Positions 60,651 to 64,000 of a DNA stretch of 64,000 nucleotides are shown piece after piece. Location of the stretch: assembly GCF_038446665.1 (NCBI RefSeq), contig NZ_CP151802.1, forward strand, positions 3,906,001 to 3,970,000, read 5' to 3'. Position numbers and translations under genes: made by a program. Origin of the DNA: Lysobacter sp. FW306-1B-D06B (GTDB lineage Bacteria > Pseudomonadota > Gammaproteobacteria > Xanthomonadales > Xanthomonadaceae). Below the pieces are notes generated by a model. That model worked only from the letters and a program-made list of their open reading frames with translations. It was not told the origin of the DNA and searched no databases. The stretch's first letter is position 1; every line of letters starts with the position of its first letter.

Positions 60651-62618
60651 ATGCGCTGGCGCGGTCCTCGAAACGCGGGGTCTGGCGGTGCGGACGCCGG
60701 CCGCGCATGGCCGCATCGCCATCCGGTGATGACGGCGCTGGCGATCGTCGCGGCGCTGCTCGCCATTCTTATCGCCATCTGGGACTGGAATTGGTTCAAA
60801 GGCCCGCTGGAGCGCCAGGTCGAGGCGCGCACCGGCCGCGAGTTCCACATCGACGGCAACCTCGACGTCGACCTGGGTTGGATACCGGTGGTGTCGGGCG
60901 AACGCGTGCGTTTCGGCAACGCCTCGTGGGCGCGCGAACCCGTGATGGCCTCGGCCGATCGTGCGGAAATCGGCATCGCGCTGCGCCCGCTGTTGCGCCG
61001 GCAGGTGCTGTTGCCGCTGATCCGCCTGGACCGTCCGCGCCTGCTGCTGGAGACCAACCCCAAAGGTGGCGACGGCAACTGGGTGTTCGGCGACCAGAGC
61101 AGCGAGACCAACGTGCAGTTCCGCCGCGTCGACATCCAGCGTGGCTTCCTGCAGTTCCTCGACGCGCCCAAGCGCACCGACATCCGCATCGGCGTGAGCA
61201 GCCAGGGCGCGCGCACGCGGGATGCGTCCGCGCCGGTGTCGGTCATCGGCGGAGGGCTGTGGCAGAACAACAAGTTCGTGCTGGAGGGCACGGCCGCTTC
61301 GCCGTTGCTGTTGCGCGATCGCGAGGCGCCGTACCGGATCGACGTGCGCGCCTCCGCGGGCCCGACCCACGCGCATGCGCGTGGCACGCTGCTGGATCCT
61401 CTGTGGCTGCGCGGTTTCGACCTGCAGATGAAACTCTCCGGTCGCGACCTCGCCGACCTGTATCCGCTGCTGGGACTGGCCATCCCGCACACGCCGCCGT
61501 ACACGCTCGACGGACGTTTCAGCCGCGAAGGCAACGTGTGGCACTACCGCGACTTCGACGGCCGCATCGGCGACAGCGACATGCACGGCGACGCCAGCGT
61601 GACGACCGGCGGCAAGCGTCCCTATCTGCGCGCCAACCTCACCTCGCAGCGCCTGGACTTCGACGACCTGGCCGGCTTCGTCGGTGGCGCGCCGCAGAGC
61701 GGCCGCGGCGAGACGGCCAATGCCGAGCAGAGCGCGAAGGCCGCGCAGGAACAGGCCAGCGCGCGCCTGCTTCCGCACACGCCGTACGAGCTCGACAAGC
61801 TGCGCGCGATGGACGCCGACGTGCGCCTGCGCGCGGTGCGGATCAACGCGCCCAGCCTGCCGCTGGACGACATGGACGCGCACCTGCTGCTGGAAGGCGG
61901 GCTTTTGAAACTGGATCCGCTGAACTTCGGCGTGGCCGACGGCGACATCCGTTCGCGCATCCGCATGGACGCGCGCACCGACACGATCCGCACGCGCGCC
62001 GATGCGAAGCTCGCCGGGCTCAATCTCTCCAAGCTCCTTCCCAAGGTGGAACTTGCGCAGAACGCGATCGGCAAGATCAGCGGCGATGTCGGCATCGAAG
62101 GCACGGGCAATTCCATCGCGGCGATGCTGGGCAGCAGTGACGGCAACATCTCCGTCGGCATGGGTCGGGGGCGCATCAGCAACCTGCTGATGGAAATGGC
62201 CGGCATCGACCTGGCGGAGATCATCAAGTTCAAGCTCGGCGGCGACCGGCAGATTCCGGTGCGCTGCGCGTTCGCGGACTTCGGCGTGGACAACGGACTG
62301 ATGACGGCGCGCTCGCTGGCGTTCGATACGACCGACACCATCCTCATCGGCTCGGGCACGGTGAACCTGCGCGATGAAACGCTTGATCTCACCATCCGCC
62401 CGCGCCCGAAGGACCGCAGCCTGCTCACCTTCCGCACGCCGCTGCGCGTGGACGGCACGTTCAAGCAGCCCAAGGTGCATCCGGATCTGGCGGGCGTGGG
62501 GTTGCGCGGCGCGATCGCGCTCACGCTGGGGACGATCACACCGCCGGCCGCGCTGCTGGCGACGCTGGAACTGGGCCCGGGCGAGGACTCGGGCTGCGGC
62601 GGTCGTTACGCCAAATGA
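60651..62618 (+). CDS. AsmA family protein
   Basis: A 655-residue inner-membrane-anchored periplasmic protein of the AsmA family, which bridges the envelope and is linked to phospholipid or outer-membrane assembly. One transmembrane helix (about 27-45) is followed by the N-terminal chorein-like region (LERQVEARTGREFHIDGNL, RFGNASW) and the C-terminal AsmA_2 part (VGIEGTGNSIAAMLGSSDG, LTIRPRPKDRSLLTFRTPL). The ATG at 60651 gives a 26-residue polar leader before the helix; an in-frame ATG at 60729 is an equally possible start. It is convergent with the CBS gene, 9 bp apart. Confidence 0.9.
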   Translation: MRWRGPRNAGSGGADAGRAWPHRHPVMTALAIVAALLAILIAIWDWNWFKGPLERQVEARTGREFHIDGNLDVDLGWIPVVSGERVRFGNASWAREPVMASADRAEIGIALRPLLRRQVLLPLIRLDRPRLLLETNPKGGDGNWVFGDQSSETNVQFRRVDIQRGFLQFLDAPKRTDIRIGVSSQGARTRDASAPVSVIGGGLWQNNKFVLEGTAASPLLLRDREAPYRIDVRASAGPTHAHARGTLLDPLWLRGFDLQMKLSGRDLADLYPLLGLAIPHTPPYTLDGRFSREGNVWHYRDFDGRIGDSDMHGDASVTTGGKRPYLRANLTSQRLDFDDLAGFVGGAPQSGRGETANAEQSAKAAQEQASARLLPHTPYELDKLRAMDADVRLRAVRINAPSLPLDDMDAHLLLEGGLLKLDPLNFGVADGDIRSRIRMDARTDTIRTRADAKLAGLNLSKLLPKVELAQNAIGKISGDVGIEGTGNSIAAMLGSSDGNISVGMGRGRISNLLMEMAGIDLAEIIKFKLGGDRQIPVRCAFADFGVDNGLMTARSLAFDTTDTILIGSGTVNLRDETLDLTIRPRPKDRSLLTFRTPLRVDGTFKQPKVHPDLAGVGLRGAIALTLGTITPPAALLATLELGPGEDSGCGGRYAK

Positions 62619-62627
62619 GCCGCTGAC

Positions 62628-63056
62628 TCAGCTGGCGATGTAGCGCTGCAACTGGTCCAGTTCGACCTGCTGGTCTTCGATCACCGCCTTGACCAGATCG
62701 CCGATGGACACCACGCCCAGCACCTGGCCGTTGTGCACGACCGGCAGGTGGCGGATGCGGCGGTCGGTGACGATCTGCATGCAGCGGTCGGTGGTGTCGT
62801 CCAGTCCGATGCTGATGACCTGGCCGGTCATGATGGTGCGCACGGGCGTGTCGGCCGAAGAGCGTCCCTGCAGCACGATCTTGCGCGCGTAATCGCGCTC
62901 GGACAGGATGCCCACCAGTCGTCCTGCATCCAGCACCAGTACGGCGCCAATGTGCTTTTCGGCCATCAACCTGATCGCGTCGATCACCGGTGCGTCCGGG
63001 CCGATCGCGAACACTTCCGGCGCTTTGGCTTCGAGCAATTGCCGCACGGTGCGCAT
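62628..63056 (-). CDS. CBS-pair protein
   Basis: A 142-residue cytoplasmic protein made of two CBS domains: IGPDAPVIDAIRLMAEKHIG with GILSERDYARKI, and MTGQVISIGLDDTTDRCMQI with RHLPVVHNGQVLGVVSIGD. CBS pairs usually bind adenosine nucleotides and act as energy sensors. Length and start (MRTVRQLLEA) match free-standing CBS proteins. Neighbours give no clue to its target. Confidence 0.92.
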   Translation of the reverse strand: MRTVRQLLEAKAPEVFAIGPDAPVIDAIRLMAEKHIGAVLVLDAGRLVGILSERDYARKIVLQGRSSADTPVRTIMTGQVISIGLDDTTDRCMQIVTDRRIRHLPVVHNGQVLGVVSIGDLVKAVIEDQQVELDQLQRYIAS

Positions 63057-63134
63057 GGCCGTCTCCTTCCGCCAGGGGGCTTGCGGCCGAGCATACTCCA
63101 GGGCGACGTCAACGCATGCGAAGACGGACGAGCG

Positions 63135-64000
63135 TCAATCCACCCTGGATCCGTGCAGGCGCTGCACGCGATCGCCCTCGTTCGGCGCCTCGGCCGGGCG
63201 CGCCGGGCGTGCGGGCTGCCAGGTGTCCACCAGGTAGAGCGGACGCTGCTTGGATTCGTCGTACAGGCGTCCCAGGTACTCGCCGATCACGCCCAGCGCG
63301 ATCAGCTGCACGCCGCCGAGGAACAGGATCACCGACATCATCGTCGGCCAGCCCGCCACGGGATCTCCGAGCAGCATCGCCTTGACGATGATCCACACGC
63401 CGTAGAGGAAGGCGACCATCGCCGTCAGCAGGCCCATGTACGTCGCCAGTCGCAGCGGCGCGGTGGAGAAGCTGGTGATGCCTTCCAGCGCGAGGTTCCA
63501 CAGCCTCCAGAAATTGAACTTGCTGCGTCCGGCCACGCGCGGATCGCGGTGATACGGAATGGAGATGCGGTTGTAGCCGACCCAGCCGAACAGGCCCTTC
63601 ATGAACCGATGACGTTCGCGCAGCTGACGCAGCCCCTCCAGCGCGCGCGGCGACAGCAGGCGGAAATCGCCGGTATCGGCCGGAATCGGCGTCTTCGACA
63701 GACGGCCGATCAAGCGGTAGAACGCGTGCGCCGTGGAACGCTTGAGCCAGCCCTCGCCTTCGCGCTCCATGCGGGTGCCGTGGACGTCGTCGTAGCCTTC
63801 GCGCCACTTCGCGATGAACTGCGGGATGAGCTCCGGCGGGTCCTGCCCGTCGGCATCCAGGATCAGCGCGGCGCCTTCCTCCACGCGGTCCAGCCCGGCG
63901 GTGAGGGCGAGCTCCTTGCCGAAATTGCGCGACAGCCGCAGCAGTGCGACGCGACGGTCTGCGGCCGCGAGCTGCTGCATCAGCGGCCAGGTCGCATCGG
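63135..64000 (-). CDS. Family 2 glycosyltransferase (polyprenyl-phosphate hexosyltransferase type), 5' end outside the window
   Basis: At least 288 residues of a GT2 enzyme with a C-terminal membrane domain, like GtrB, ArnC or DPM1 relatives that load a sugar on undecaprenyl phosphate. Visible: RLSRNFGKELALTAGLD, ILDADGQDPPELI (DxD-type metal site), DTGDFRLLSP, and HRFMKGLFGWVGYN, then two transmembrane helices (LLTAMVAFLYGVWIIV and MMSVILFLGGVQLIALGVIG) and a YLGRLYDESKQRPLY motif. The coding frame runs through the 64000 edge (DATWPLMQQ before the first visible Met), so the N-terminus is missing. Confidence 0.92.
   Translation of the reverse strand, partial: DATWPLMQQLAAADRRVALLRLSRNFGKELALTAGLDRVEEGAALILDADGQDPPELIPQFIAKWREGYDDVHGTRMEREGEGWLKRSTAHAFYRLIGRLSKTPIPADTGDFRLLSPRALEGLRQLRERHRFMKGLFGWVGYNRISIPYHRDPRVAGRSKFNFWRLWNLALEGITSFSTAPLRLATYMGLLTAMVAFLYGVWIIVKAMLLGDPVAGWPTMMSVILFLGGVQLIALGVIGEYLGRLYDESKQRPLYLVDTWQPARPARPAEAPNEGDRVQRLHGSRVD

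Overview
The window is high-GC, densely coded DNA from a gammaproteobacterium, most likely the Lysobacteraceae (Xanthomonadaceae: Lysobacter, Luteimonas and relatives). This rests on gene order (yqgE-ruvX-pyrB; pilT-pilU beside yggS-proC and a DUF4426 lipoprotein), on a metX-metB-homoserine dehydrogenase operon under a SAM riboswitch, and on intergenic palindromes of the kind common in that family. No tRNA, rRNA, CRISPR array, prophage or transposase gene was seen. Almost all of the window looks like stable chromosomal backbone.

Layout. 1-4.4 kb: tail of a probable HPr gene, enzyme I, MgtE, an esterase lipoprotein. 4.5-6.6 kb (minus): yqgE-ruvX-pyrB. 6.7-11.8 kb: an M49-like zinc-peptidase lipoprotein, 3-methyladenine glycosylase, two DUF1254 lipoproteins. 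11.8-16.4 kb: pilT and pilU (minus), divergent from yggS-proC-DUF4426. 16.6-18.1 kb (minus): pdxH, a tiny coupled ORF, a substrate-binding protein. 18.1-22.3 kb: glycerate kinase, aroK-aroB, a WGR mini-protein, hemE. 22.4-32.9 kb (minus): two very large propeller-type hybrid histidine kinases and a TonB-dependent receptor, which may form a sensing and uptake locus. 33-35 kb: YceI-cytochrome b561-YceI. 35-38 kb: a glutaredoxin-like gene, sdaA and a long repeat array. 38-45.3 kb: an MHYT-PAS-GGDEF-EAL protein, then a molybdenum hydroxylase with a three-haem cytochrome. 45.7-48.3 kb: a GH18 chitinase and a stand-alone winged-helix protein. 48.7-52.3 kb (minus): the methionine operon with promoter and riboswitch. 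52.3-64 kb: a propeller lipoprotein, an M23 peptidase, a pseudo-receiver/HDOD protein, prfC, a sulfotransferase/Asp-hydroxylase pair, HlyIII, AsmA, a CBS protein and a glycosyltransferase cut by the window edge.

The most unusual points are: (i) a 1302-bp block shared without visible difference by the two hybrid kinases, whose sensor halves have diverged, with the last residues of one kinase supplied by an intergenic repeat; (ii) an ordered, multi-palindrome intergenic element of about 250-400 bp at several sites, with long terminal inverted repeats that appear to co-vary; (iii) a 36-codon ORF coupled by GTGA overlaps at both ends; (iv) a SAM riboswitch whose promoter carries a dyad over the -35 box. 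All functional statements are from reading motifs; no database search was run.
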